Positions 1 to 8,382 of a stretch of DNA of 64,000 nt are shown piece by piece. Position 1 is the stretch's first letter. Each line of letters opens with the position of its first letter. This DNA comes from Raineya sp964654605. GTDB taxonomy: Bacteria; Bacteroidota; Bacteroidia; Cytophagales; Thermonemataceae. Position numbers and translations under genes: made by a program. The stretch is from the NCBI GenBank assembly GCA_964654605.1, contig CAZZLW010000073.1, positions 1 to 64,000 of the forward strand. Direction: 5' to 3'. The notes under the pieces were generated by a model, which worked only from the letters and a program-made list of their open reading frames with translations, was not told where the DNA came from and did not search any database.

Positions 1-31
1 GCTGGTCGGCTCAGTAAGTTTTATCCAAACC

Positions 32-54
32 AAAGGGCAGTTTATCTGCCCTTT
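32..54. terminator. Bidirectional hairpin terminator
   Basis: A 9-bp perfect stem (AAAGGGCAG / CTGCCCTTT) with a 5-nt loop is followed by TTATTT on the plus strand. It lies 21 bp beyond the stop of the minus-strand gene at 75-605, so it can end that operon and also any plus-strand gene entering from the left edge. The same stem sequence recurs at 18752-18775. Confidence 0.65.
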
Positions 55-74
55 TTATTTTATGATTTTAGAGT

Positions 75-605
75 TCAATCCCAGTGAGGGTATATGACTA
101 TATTAACCACCAAATAATTAAAAGTGCAATTATTAGGATTATAGGGGTATAAAGCAACTTTTAGCGTTTTGTAGGCTTGCTCCATTCGGTATATTTCCTC
201 TCGGGTCAATATCGTATTCGAGTTTAACCAAAATACAACTTCTACAATCTGACGCGTTTCTGCCGAGGCTATTAATGTTAAATCTATCATATCTTTATTC
301 TGCTTTAATTCCAACCTCCGTTCTTGCGAGAATAAAACTGGGTTTAATGCTACTAATTTATCTCCTATATCTTTGTATTTTACAGGAAACTCCGTATCTG
401 AGCAATATCGCTCTACTTCGCGTACTCTCAAATTACTCCCTGAACCATATAACGTTTGATTGGAATTTCTAATCATAATTGAGTGGTTATATTTACGCAC
501 CCTATAGATTTGTCCATTGAAAGTAAAAGAAGGATCATCAAACTGACCTTGCGAGAAAGCCTGAAAACTAACCAAAAACAAGAACAGTAGCAGTATTTTT
601 TTCAT
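75..605 (-). CDS. Secreted protein of unknown function
   Basis: A 176-residue protein with a clear Sec signal peptide (basic MKK start, Leu/Phe-rich core, cleavage near FSQ-G at residues 18-20). The mature part has two cysteines and no motif I recognise; it looks like a small mixed alpha/beta periplasmic or surface protein. The start codon is 4 bp after the stop of the 574-residue lipoprotein gene (610-2334), so the two form an operon and may be partners. The ATG start gives a proper n-region. The hairpin at 32-54 ends the transcript. I assign no function. Confidence 0.8.
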   Translation of the reverse strand: MKKILLLFLFLVSFQAFSQGQFDDPSFTFNGQIYRVRKYNHSIMIRNSNQTLYGSGSNLRVREVERYCSDTEFPVKYKDIGDKLVALNPVLFSQERRLELKQNKDMIDLTLIASAETRQIVEVVFWLNSNTILTREEIYRMEQAYKTLKVALYPYNPNNCTFNYLVVNIVIYPHWD

Positions 606-609
606 AGAT

Positions 610-2334
610 TTAGTAGATTAAACGTTGAGAACAATTACATTGATTAAATAGAAACAATAGCACATCGGGCTTTTGCTGACTACTATACGGCATTGAATAA
701 GGGTGATTCACCCCATACCACTCTGCCCACTTTTCCCTAAAAAGTGTGAATATGGTCCAATAGGTTTCAGTATCAGTTGTTAGCTCTTCCATAGTTTTAG
801 GCAAAAAATAGCCTTTTTGGGTAACCTCCCTTAAATAATATTTAAATCTATCACTATCTTCTGATTTTGGGAAAATACTGTAAGGTGAAAAATAGTGCTT
901 GTTCAGCCAGTCATACCTTCTTCCGTCTTGTACAAAAATATTGTAAATAATTAGCTCTTTGATAAGTTTTGCTTCAAATTCTAAATTGGAAACAGGTACA
1001 CGAACAAAATTACTTCCATACTTTTTGTGTTGTAAGGCGTGTAGTAGCTCTTCCAAAACTGTTCCTGCTTTTTCAAAAAAGAAATTGTCTTCATCAACCT
1101 TTATAGTAATACTTCGGTCTCTCGGATTGTAGTTACCTGTATTAGAGCCGCTAAGATTTCCCTGTTTCCAAGCTACTTTATGTGTTTGTAATTCTTCTAA
1201 AACCAATTTGGCAACTTCACTTTTAGTATTTAAGGCTTGTATAGTTTCATCTAATTTTTTGATAGCATCATCTGACAAATTCCCAAAATCATAAGTTCCA
1301 TTAGGCTTTTTTTGAGTAATGCTTTTTAAAAGTTCTGAAGGCTGATAGTTAGAAGGCAAGTTGGTACCTGGATCCACAGGGGTAACTCCCGCAGGTGGTT
1401 CAATTGGTTCCCAAGGCTGCCAAGGTAAAGGGATAGAAGGATATATAGGACTTATAGGAGGAACTGTCGGGGGTACAGTGGGTGTCCAAGGGTTAGGATT
1501 ACCTGGTGTAAAAATTGGATTAACAACTATTGGCGGAGAACCTGAACCAGGTGGAGTAGGTGATGGAGTAGGATTAGTAGGAGGATTGGTACCTGCTGGA
1601 GGTTGAGGGTTTGGTGAAGTTGTTGGAGGATTGGTACCTGTACCTGGCGTATTACTACCACCACTACTGCCCCCACCTGAACTTCCTCCCCCACTTACAT
1701 CACCAGCATCTTTTGGACAAGCTGCCACGGTCCAGCTAATAATTTCACCAGAGTAAGGATCTATTTTAATTTCATTACAAAGTCCTGTCCCAAAAATTGG
1801 AACATAAACAATAGTATAGACAGAACTACTTTGACTTTCTAGATTATACAGACTATAAGCAAGAGAAATTTCATAATAAACCCCTCCTTCCAATGCACCC
1901 GTAAAAGCATAATACATCAAATCGTCTTGATAGTTCTGCAAAGTTTGTGGATGGGTGATAATTTCGGCTATTTTGAGATCTATTACTTCGCCATTGGGAC
2001 TCAATATCGCTTTTAGCCTCCGCATAAAACCTATTTCACTATTGTATTGTACAGAGGCATACCTATACACAGGTACATAGATAAGCGTGTAACCTTCGCT
2101 TAAAGAATAAGCCTTTGTCTCTCTCCAAATGGGTATCCAATAAGGCTGATTTGTGTTATTTCTTGTGCTGCTTACACCAGAATGATATTTAGCAAAAGCA
2201 TTTTGCAAAGCGGTAATCGTTTGTAAATTGGGTTTGAAGGCTGGGCTTGCAAAAGTTTGCTGATAGGTTGGCTTTATTTCTGCTTCTTTTTTCTTACAAA
2301 ACCAAAAAAATATACTGATTAAAAGAAGATACAT
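610..2334 (-). CDS. Putative lipoprotein with Pro/Gly-rich linker and degenerate zincin-like motif
   Basis: A 574-residue protein with three visible parts. Residues 1-13 form a short hydrophobic segment ending in Cys13 followed by KKK, like a lipoprotein signal. Residues about 20-205 are a beta-rich N-terminal domain. Residues about 209-325 are a Gly/Ser then Pro/Thr low-complexity linker. The C-terminal domain, about 335-574, contains EELLHALQH (428-436), which resembles the HExxHxxQ zincin helix with the first His replaced by Glu. The annotated ATG gives no basic n-region; an upstream ATG in another frame, separated by a poly-C tract (2365-2375), would supply one if the tract length changed. 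First gene of a two-gene operon with 75-605. Function unknown; a surface peptidase-like or adhesive role is only inference. Confidence 0.75.
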   Translation of the reverse strand: MYLLLISIFFWFCKKKEAEIKPTYQQTFASPAFKPNLQTITALQNAFAKYHSGVSSTRNNTNQPYWIPIWRETKAYSLSEGYTLIYVPVYRYASVQYNSEIGFMRRLKAILSPNGEVIDLKIAEIITHPQTLQNYQDDLMYYAFTGALEGGVYYEISLAYSLYNLESQSSSVYTIVYVPIFGTGLCNEIKIDPYSGEIISWTVAACPKDAGDVSGGGSSGGGSSGGSNTPGTGTNPPTTSPNPQPPAGTNPPTNPTPSPTPPGSGSPPIVVNPIFTPGNPNPWTPTVPPTVPPISPIYPSIPLPWQPWEPIEPPAGVTPVDPGTNLPSNYQPSELLKSITQKKPNGTYDFGNLSDDAIKKLDETIQALNTKSEVAKLVLEELQTHKVAWKQGNLSGSNTGNYNPRDRSITIKVDEDNFFFEKAGTVLEELLHALQHKKYGSNFVRVPVSNLEFEAKLIKELIIYNIFVQDGRRYDWLNKHYFSPYSIFPKSEDSDRFKYYLREVTQKGYFLPKTMEELTTDTETYWTIFTLFREKWAEWYGVNHPYSMPYSSQQKPDVLLFLFNQCNCSQRLIY

Positions 2335-2364
2335 CCACTTTAATTTCCCAAGTGTGTGTGGTGT

Positions 2365-2375
2365 GGGGGGGGGGG
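2365..2375 (-). repeat. 11-base poly-C tract upstream of the lipoprotein gene
   Basis: The plus strand carries 11 consecutive G (11 C on the coding strand), followed on the coding strand by a CA-rich stretch, and ends 31 bases before the ATG at 2334. An upstream ATG (coding-strand codons M-N-Y-P-P-P) reads through the tract out of frame with the lipoprotein. With 10 or 13 C it would join the lipoprotein frame and add a Lys-containing n-region. Confidence 0.8.
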
Positions 2376-2535
2376 TAATTCATTGATTTTCTTGTTTTTA
2401 GCATAATTGAGTGAGGTTTAAGTGAAATTATTGTGCAAATTAAGGAATTCTCCTCAAGAAAAACAAAACAAATCTTTTTTGCAATTCTTTCACAAAAAGA
2501 TTTGTTTGGCAGAATGGTATTTGGTGTAAATTTTG

Positions 2536-2543
2536 TACTTTTG
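2536..2543 (+). promoter_or_regulatory. Bacteroidota -7 promoter box
   Basis: TACTTTTG matches the TAnnTTTG -7 consensus and lies 18 bp before the ATG at 2562. I see no well-spaced -33 TTTG, so the call rests on the -7 box and its position. Confidence 0.45.
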
Positions 2544-2561
2544 CTTGTAAATCTCCTTTTT

Positions 2562-3080
2562 ATGAAAAAAAGCCTTATTCTCATACTTCTATTTTTTTAT
2601 TTCCAATGGGGTTCTGCACAATCTACTACTGTACCCTTTACATTGGAAGATAGAGATAGATTACTTAAAATTGAGCAGAAACTCAATGATATGGAAAAAC
2701 GCTTTGACGACCGCTTTCAGCAAAATGAAGGACGTTTTCAGCAAATGGAAAAGCGTTTTGAAGAGCGTTTCCTACAAATAGAAAAAAGATTAGACGAAAT
2801 GCGTGCCGATATGAATGCCCGCTTTGAACAACAATATACCTTCTCTTGGATATTTTCGGCTATATTTACTGCAATGCTGGTAGCTGTTTTTGGTTTTGCC
2901 TACTGGGACAGAAAAACCTTCATCAAACCCATAGAAAGTAAAGTTTCATTACTTGAAAAAGCACTTGAAAATGAGCTTAAAACCAAAGAGAATACTCCTA
3001 ACTTGAAAGAAATTCTCAAAGATTTTGCTAAAATTGATAGCCGTTTTGCAGAAATCTTAAAACAACACAATATCCTATAA
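2562..3080 (+). CDS. Coiled-coil membrane protein with signal peptide
   Basis: A 172-residue protein. The reading frame is open further upstream, but the ATG at 2562 gives a textbook signal peptide (MKKS, hydrophobic core, GSA-Q) and follows a -7 box. Residues about 30-78 form a charged coiled coil with a repeating R-F-x-Q/E-x-E-K-R-F pattern. A transmembrane helix follows at about 82-103 and a second charged helical tail runs to the end. The topology suggests a periplasmic coiled coil anchored in the inner membrane. The stop lies 17 bp before the AsmA gene, so the two are probably co-transcribed and may act together in envelope biogenesis (inference). No named family recognised. Confidence 0.8.
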   Translation: MKKSLILILLFFYFQWGSAQSTTVPFTLEDRDRLLKIEQKLNDMEKRFDDRFQQNEGRFQQMEKRFEERFLQIEKRLDEMRADMNARFEQQYTFSWIFSAIFTAMLVAVFGFAYWDRKTFIKPIESKVSLLEKALENELKTKENTPNLKEILKDFAKIDSRFAEILKQHNIL

Positions 3081-3097
3081 ATCAAAACTTTAATCGT

Positions 3098-6000
3098 ATG
3101 AAACGAATCCTCAAAAAAACACTTATCGGTTTGGGTATCTTTTTGGTACTCTTGTTGGGCTTTGCCGTAGCCGTTCCTTTTTTGTTCAAAGATAAAATCA
3201 AGGCGGAAATTGATAAACAAATAGCCCTGTACGTTGATGCACAAGTTAATTTCAAAACCGAAGATTTTAGTTTGAGCGTATTCAAAAACTTTCCGCACAT
3301 TACAGCCTCTTTGGATAATTTCAGCATTGTCAATAATGCCCCTTTCAAAGGTGATACTCTGCTTTCAGTAGGCTCTTTTCGGATTACGGTGGATTTATGG
3401 AGTTTGTTTGGTGAGAAAATGAAAATCAATCGCATTTCGCTTATCAAACCCCGCATTTTTGCCAAAGTAAATAAAGAAGGCAAAGCTAATTGGGATATTG
3501 TTCGCCCCCAACCCATAGATACTACCAAAAAAATTCAAGATACTACCTCTAAATTCAGTTTAGCTATCCAAAAATGGGAAATCAAAGAAGGAACGATTAT
3601 CTACGATGACCGCACTCTGCCAATGAAAGCCAAAATTGTAAATCTAAACCACATTGGCAGTGGCAATTTGCAAGCAGATGTGTTTGACTTAGGCTCTGAA
3701 ACTGAAATTCAAAAACTTTCTTTTGAGTACGCAGGCACAGAATACCTCACCGAAAAGAAACTCACCGCCGATATTACACTCGGAATGGATTTGAAACAAA
3801 TGAAATTCACTTTCAAAGAAAATACCCTCCAACTCAACGACTTCGGTTTGCACTTTGATGGCTACGTGGCTATGCCCGATACCAATATCAATATGGATAT
3901 CAAATTTGCCACTACCAACAAAGACTTTAAGGCTCTGCTTTCATTGGTACCAGGTGTTTATACCGAAAACTTCAAAAATATCAAAGCCGATGGTAAAATT
4001 GGTTTTAGTGGCGAAGTAAAAGGCACTTACAATGCCCGCCAGATGCCTGCCTTTCAACTGGGTTTGAATGTTGAAAATGGCTCTTTTCAATATCCTGCTG
4101 TGCCTTCGCCCGTTAATAATATCAACATTGACCTAAAAGTAGGCACTACCGACGGCAATCTGGAAAACTTAATCATTGATTTGAAAAAATTTCATATCGA
4201 CTTTGGTCAAAACCCCGTTGATGCCGTTGCTTACATCAAAGGTTTAAGCCAAATGGATATCAAAGCCAATGCTAAAGCCAAACTCAACCTTGCCGAGCTA
4301 AACAAAATGTTCCCTATGCCTGGGCTTACGATGTCGGGAATTTTTAGTTTAGACGGCAATGCACAAGGAATTTACGACGGCAAACGTATGCCTACGCTCA
4401 ACGCCGCAATGAACTTGCAAAACGGCTACATCAAATCCTCTGCTTTTCCCGAGCCGCTTGAAAAGCTAAACCTACAAGCCACAGCCCGTAGCGATGGCTC
4501 TATGAAAAATACCGAATTTGCTGTGCAAAACTTTACGATGAGCCTGCAAAATGAACCTTTTAGTGCTTCGGCAATCTTCAAAGATTTTGAGGACATCAAT
4601 TTTGATATCAAAGCCAAAGGTGTGGTAGATTTAACCAAAATCACGAAAATCTATCCGCTGGAAGGTATGAAACTACAAGGACGCCTGACAGGAGATATTG
4701 CTTCGCAAGGAAAAATGTCTTACATTGAAAAAAGTCAATACGATAAAATTACCAATAGCGGCGATGTGCGAATGTCGGGTTTTGTGTATGAAACTGCCGA
4801 TATGCCTCTTGTGAAAATCAATGAGGCTCATTTGCAGTTCAATCCCAAAGAAATGGTTTTGGAAAAATTGGAAGGCTCGGCAGGCAGAAGCGATTTGAAC
4901 CTGCAAGGCACACTTACAAACTATTTGGGCTATGTGTTCAAAGATGAAACTATCAAGGGGAAATTTACTTTCAAATCACAAAAATTTGATGTAAATGAAT
5001 GGCTCACCGATAGCCCCACTCCTACCCAACCCAAACCCGAAGACGATGTGCCTCTTACCGTCATTCCAATTCCTAAAAATATTGATTTTCTGCTTAATAG
5101 CACTATCAATGAAGTAGTCTATGATAATTTGAACATCAAGAATTTGCAAGGCGATATTATCATCAAAGACGGCAAGTTGAGCCTGAAAGATGCTTCTTGC
5201 CAAACACTTGGCGGCGACTTTGTACTCAATGGCACTTACGACACCCAAGACGAACAAAAACCTAAATTTGATTTTGATTTTGGCATCAAAAATTTAGAAA
5301 TTGGCGATGCGGCAAAGGCTTTTGCTACGCTTAAATATTTAGCACCTGTGGTACAAAACGTTTCAGGTAAATTTTCTACAAAATTCAACTTATCAGGCGA
5401 TTTGGGTAAAGATATGATGCCCATTTTCAGCAGTTTGAGCGGCGATGGCTTGCTCACCGTAGTAGAAGGAGCAATCAAAGATATTCCATTGATGAGCCGA
5501 ATAGCTGATGAAATTAAAATGCCCGAACTGAAAAGTGCCAAGTTTGCGGATTTGCTCACTACTGCTAAAATTAAAAATGGACGCTTCGTAGTAGATCCTT
5601 ATGATGTGAAAATTGATAAGTATATGGTAAATGTTTCGGGCAGTAATGGTATTGCTGATGGTTCTTTGGAATATACGCTCAAAATGGAAGTTCCTGCCAA
5701 ACAAGCAGGGCAAGCCTTGAACCAACTTGTAAGCAGTCAGCTTGGAGCAAATGTAAGTTTTGATAAAGTGCCTCTCATTATTTCCGTAGGCGGTACTTAT
5801 ACCAAACCACAAATTAAGGTTACCATAGATAAAAATAACCTGAAAGGCGATGTTAAAAATTTGGTTGATGCCAAAAAAGATGAGCTAAAAAATCAGTTGC
5901 AAAGCGAAATTGATAAGAAAAAGCAAGAAGCTGAACAAAAAGCCAAAGAAGAAGCAGAACGCTTGCGTAAAGAAGCTGAAGAAAAAGCCCGTGCCGAAGC

Positions 6001-6163
6001 CGAACGTCTGAAAAAAGAGGCAGAAGAAAAAGCCAAAGCCGAACTTGAAAAAATTAAAAATGAAAAAATGAAGCGTCAGGCGGATAGCCTCAAAAAACTT
6101 GCTGAAGAGAAAGCTAAAAAAGGGTTAAAAGATAATTTACCCCCTATCCGTATCCCAAGATAG
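3098..6163 (+). CDS. AsmA family protein with TolA-like Lys/Glu/Ala-rich tail
   Basis: A 1021-residue protein with an N-terminal transmembrane anchor (about 5-28) followed by long beta-rich repeats typical of AsmA/TamB-like proteins, which are thought to bridge the periplasm and carry phospholipids between membranes. The AsmA-type N-terminal start (DxSxxxFxxFPxIT-like pattern near residues 55-65) and an AsmA-like C-terminal region (about 790-920) can be seen. Residues about 930-1005 form an unbroken charged alpha-helix rich in K, E and A, like the TolA stalk, which is not a normal AsmA ending. Co-directional with and 17 bp after the coiled-coil membrane gene. The family call is secure; the lipid-transport role is by family. 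Confidence 0.9.
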   Translation: MKRILKKTLIGLGIFLVLLLGFAVAVPFLFKDKIKAEIDKQIALYVDAQVNFKTEDFSLSVFKNFPHITASLDNFSIVNNAPFKGDTLLSVGSFRITVDLWSLFGEKMKINRISLIKPRIFAKVNKEGKANWDIVRPQPIDTTKKIQDTTSKFSLAIQKWEIKEGTIIYDDRTLPMKAKIVNLNHIGSGNLQADVFDLGSETEIQKLSFEYAGTEYLTEKKLTADITLGMDLKQMKFTFKENTLQLNDFGLHFDGYVAMPDTNINMDIKFATTNKDFKALLSLVPGVYTENFKNIKADGKIGFSGEVKGTYNARQMPAFQLGLNVENGSFQYPAVPSPVNNINIDLKVGTTDGNLENLIIDLKKFHIDFGQNPVDAVAYIKGLSQMDIKANAKAKLNLAELNKMFPMPGLTMSGIFSLDGNAQGIYDGKRMPTLNAAMNLQNGYIKSSAFPEPLEKLNLQATARSDGSMKNTEFAVQNFTMSLQNEPFSASAIFKDFEDINFDIKAKGVVDLTKITKIYPLEGMKLQGRLTGDIASQGKMSYIEKSQYDKITNSGDVRMSGFVYETADMPLVKINEAHLQFNPKEMVLEKLEGSAGRSDLNLQGTLTNYLGYVFKDETIKGKFTFKSQKFDVNEWLTDSPTPTQPKPEDDVPLTVIPIPKNIDFLLNSTINEVVYDNLNIKNLQGDIIIKDGKLSLKDASCQTLGGDFVLNGTYDTQDEQKPKFDFDFGIKNLEIGDAAKAFATLKYLAPVVQNVSGKFSTKFNLSGDLGKDMMPIFSSLSGDGLLTVVEGAIKDIPLMSRIADEIKMPELKSAKFADLLTTAKIKNGRFVVDPYDVKIDKYMVNVSGSNGIADGSLEYTLKMEVPAKQAGQALNQLVSSQLGANVSFDKVPLIISVGGTYTKPQIKVTIDKNNLKGDVKNLVDAKKDELKNQLQSEIDKKKQEAEQKAKEEAERLRKEAEEKARAEAERLKKEAEEKAKAELEKIKNEKMKRQADSLKKLAEEKAKKGLKDNLPPIRIPR

Positions 6164-6252
6164 TAAAAAATTCGGGGATAAAAAAGTCTGAAAAAATATT
6201 TTATTTATTGTTTCTATGCAAATTTAGTTCTAAACAAATACCAAAATTTTAT

Positions 6253-6260
6253 TACTTTTG
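6253..6260 (+). promoter_or_regulatory. Bacteroidota -7 promoter box for hldD
   Basis: TACTTTTG (TAnnTTTG consensus) lies 22 bp before the ATG at 6283. Its position within a longer open frame that extends upstream supports 6283 as the true start. Confidence 0.5.
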
Positions 6261-6282
6261 CAAAACTAAAAATCATTACACT

Positions 6283-7251
6283 ATGATAGTTGTTACAGGA
6301 GCCGCAGGCTTCATAGGCAGTTGCCTGATACGTAAATTGAACGAAGAAAATTTTAATGCCATTGTAGCCGTTGATGATTTTTCAAAAACAGAGAAACTCA
6401 AAAATTTAGAAGGCAAACAACTGAAAGAAAAAGTAGAAAGAAGTCATTTTTTTGAATGGCTTGCCGAAAATCAAAAAGAAGTTGAATTTATTTTTCACTT
6501 GGGGGCTCGTACCGATACTACCGAGTTTGATGTAAATATTTTTAACGAACTAAATTTAGAATATTCCAAAAAAGTTTGGCAGGCTTGCGTAGAGCATAAC
6601 ATTCCTTTGGTCTATGCTTCTTCTGCCGCAACCTACGGATTGGGCGAATTTGGTTATGATGATGATGAAAGCAAAATCAAACTGCTCAAACCGCTCAATC
6701 CTTATGGGCAATCTAAACAAGATTTTGATATATGGGCTTTGGCACAGGCTCAAAAACCTTTTTTTTGGGCAGGTTTGAAGTTTTTCAACGTTTATGGACC
6801 TAACGAATACCACAAAGGCAGAATGGCATCAGTGGTGTTTCACGCTTTCAGGCAAATTCAGGAAACAGGCACCGTTACGCTTTTCCGCTCCCATAATCCC
6901 GATTTCTTAGACGGACAGCAAAAAAGAGATTTCATTTACGTCAAAGATGTTACCGAAGTATGTATGTTTTTGATGAAAAATCGCAAAAATTCGGGCATCT
7001 ACAATTTGGGAACAGGGAAAGCTCGCACTTTCTTGGACTTAGCCAAAAATACTTTCAAAGCTATGGGCAAAGAGCCACAAATCAAATTCATTGATACCCC
7101 TCTGGATATTCGCGATAAATATCAATATTTCACGGAAGCCAATATGCGAAAGCTCAAATCTGTTGGTTATTTGAAGCCTTTTACCTCATTGGAAGAGGGT
7201 ATCAAAGACTACGTGCAGAATTTTTTAATGCAAGATTTCAAGCATTTTTAA
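6283..7251 (+). CDS. hldD: ADP-L-glycero-D-manno-heptose 6-epimerase
   Basis: A 322-residue extended short-chain dehydrogenase/reductase. It has the NADP-binding TGAAGFIGS loop at residues 5-13, the HLGARTDTTE stretch characteristic of HldD/RfaD, a catalytic YGQSK (Y-x-x-x-K) motif, and FNVYGPNEYHKG substrate-side residues. The enzyme epimerises C6 of ADP-D-glycero-manno-heptose to give the L,D form used in the lipopolysaccharide inner core. The frame is open 75 bp further upstream, but ATG 6283 starts directly at the Rossmann fold (MIVVTGAAGF) and follows a -7 box, so it is chosen. The OmpA-like gene begins 19 bp after the stop and is probably in the same transcript. Length matches the family. 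Confidence 0.93.
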   Translation: MIVVTGAAGFIGSCLIRKLNEENFNAIVAVDDFSKTEKLKNLEGKQLKEKVERSHFFEWLAENQKEVEFIFHLGARTDTTEFDVNIFNELNLEYSKKVWQACVEHNIPLVYASSAATYGLGEFGYDDDESKIKLLKPLNPYGQSKQDFDIWALAQAQKPFFWAGLKFFNVYGPNEYHKGRMASVVFHAFRQIQETGTVTLFRSHNPDFLDGQQKRDFIYVKDVTEVCMFLMKNRKNSGIYNLGTGKARTFLDLAKNTFKAMGKEPQIKFIDTPLDIRDKYQYFTEANMRKLKSVGYLKPFTSLEEGIKDYVQNFLMQDFKHF

Positions 7252-7270
7252 CCCAAATTAGTTAAGTATT

Positions 7271-8251
7271 ATGCAACTTTCTGCAATTATTCTTTTATTC
7301 CTATTAGCTTCCCAAGCAGTATGGGGGCAAGTGAAAAAAAATAGAGGTACAATGGAAGATGAAAGCGAAACGTACAATCTTGATGTATTGAGTATTCGCT
7401 TCAAAGTAAATATCATTGATGCCGACGAGAAGAAACCTATGGAGGCTTTTACAGAAATAAAAGATGTTCAGAAATCAAACGTGATTTATACGAATCCTTC
7501 TGTGCAAAATTTTGAAGTCGTTTTCTTGAAAAATAGGATTTACACAATGCGTTTTTCTGCACCCAAATACACCGATACCCTGATTACGCTAAACTTTTTC
7601 AAAGATACACTTACCCAGCTCACCGTAGAGCTACAAGCCAAACGCGTACCCTTTGAGTTGGACATCAGTGATATGGAAACAGGCGAAGGTTTGCCTTTTG
7701 GCGTAACCCTTACCAATAAAAACAGAAACGAGGTTATCAATCTTGACCCCAAAGATGGTAACAAAGGCAAATACAAAGTTCGCTTGCGTGAAGATGATGA
7801 GTATGAAGTAGAAGTAAAAAACCCCAAAGACTACATTTTTTATGCCAATACCATAAGCCCTAAGAAAAAACAAAAGTTACAAGCTAAACTGCATACGCTT
7901 AAACCTGGGGCTAAAATTCCGCTCTATAACATTTCTTTTGAGTACAATAGTGCAGAACTCAACGCCAATTCCCGACGCGAACTTGACCGCATTACCAAAA
8001 TGCTCAACGATAACCCTACGGCACGTATTGAAATCGCCGCTCACACCGATAGCAAAGGAACGCTCAAATACAATATGGAACTTTCTCGCAGGCGTGCCAA
8101 GGCTGTTCACGATTACCTGGTAAGCAAAAAAATTCCTGCCAGCCGTTTCGTTGCCAAAGGCTACGGACCTACCCAACCTATTGCCTCCAACGATACCGAA
8201 GAAGGTAGAGCTATGAACCGCCGTTTTGAACTGATTGTGCTAAGTATTTAA
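7271..8251 (+). CDS. OmpA family outer membrane/peptidoglycan-binding protein
   Basis: A 326-residue protein with a signal peptide (cleavage near VWG-Q, residues 17-20). It has a beta-sandwich-like N-terminal part and a C-terminal OmpA/MotB domain (about 215-326). That domain shows the FEYNSAEL start, the HTDSKG loop, the N-x-x-L-S-x-x-R-A pattern and the final NRRFEL. OmpA domains bind diaminopimelate of peptidoglycan and tether the outer membrane to the wall. No barrel or lipobox is visible, so it is probably periplasmic or part of a larger complex. It follows hldD by 19 bp. A second OmpA-domain gene lies at 20426-21610. Confidence 0.88.
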   Translation: MQLSAIILLFLLASQAVWGQVKKNRGTMEDESETYNLDVLSIRFKVNIIDADEKKPMEAFTEIKDVQKSNVIYTNPSVQNFEVVFLKNRIYTMRFSAPKYTDTLITLNFFKDTLTQLTVELQAKRVPFELDISDMETGEGLPFGVTLTNKNRNEVINLDPKDGNKGKYKVRLREDDEYEVEVKNPKDYIFYANTISPKKKQKLQAKLHTLKPGAKIPLYNISFEYNSAELNANSRRELDRITKMLNDNPTARIEIAAHTDSKGTLKYNMELSRRRAKAVHDYLVSKKIPASRFVAKGYGPTQPIASNDTEEGRAMNRRFELIVLSI

Positions 8252-8321
8252 TTTATTAAACTACTTCTAAAAAATTATAGCGACAAAAGTCCTGTAAATC
8301 AATTAAATCTTGTACTAAATT

Positions 8322-8329
8322 TATATTTG
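8322..8329 (+). promoter_or_regulatory. Possible -7 promoter box for the RND exporter gene
   Basis: TATATTTG fits TAnnTTTG and lies in the 131-bp gap before the ATG at 8383. There is no properly spaced -33 box, so a chance match in AT-rich DNA is possible. Confidence 0.35.
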
Positions 8330-8382
8330 AGTTTTAACAACCAACTATATTGGTAAAGAGCTATATTCAATTAAAAAGCTGA

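Noticed and set aside
1361..1606. A Gly/Pro/Val-rich collagen-like plus-strand frame
   Set aside because: It is the antisense of the Pro/Gly linker of the minus-strand lipoprotein and has no start context of its own.
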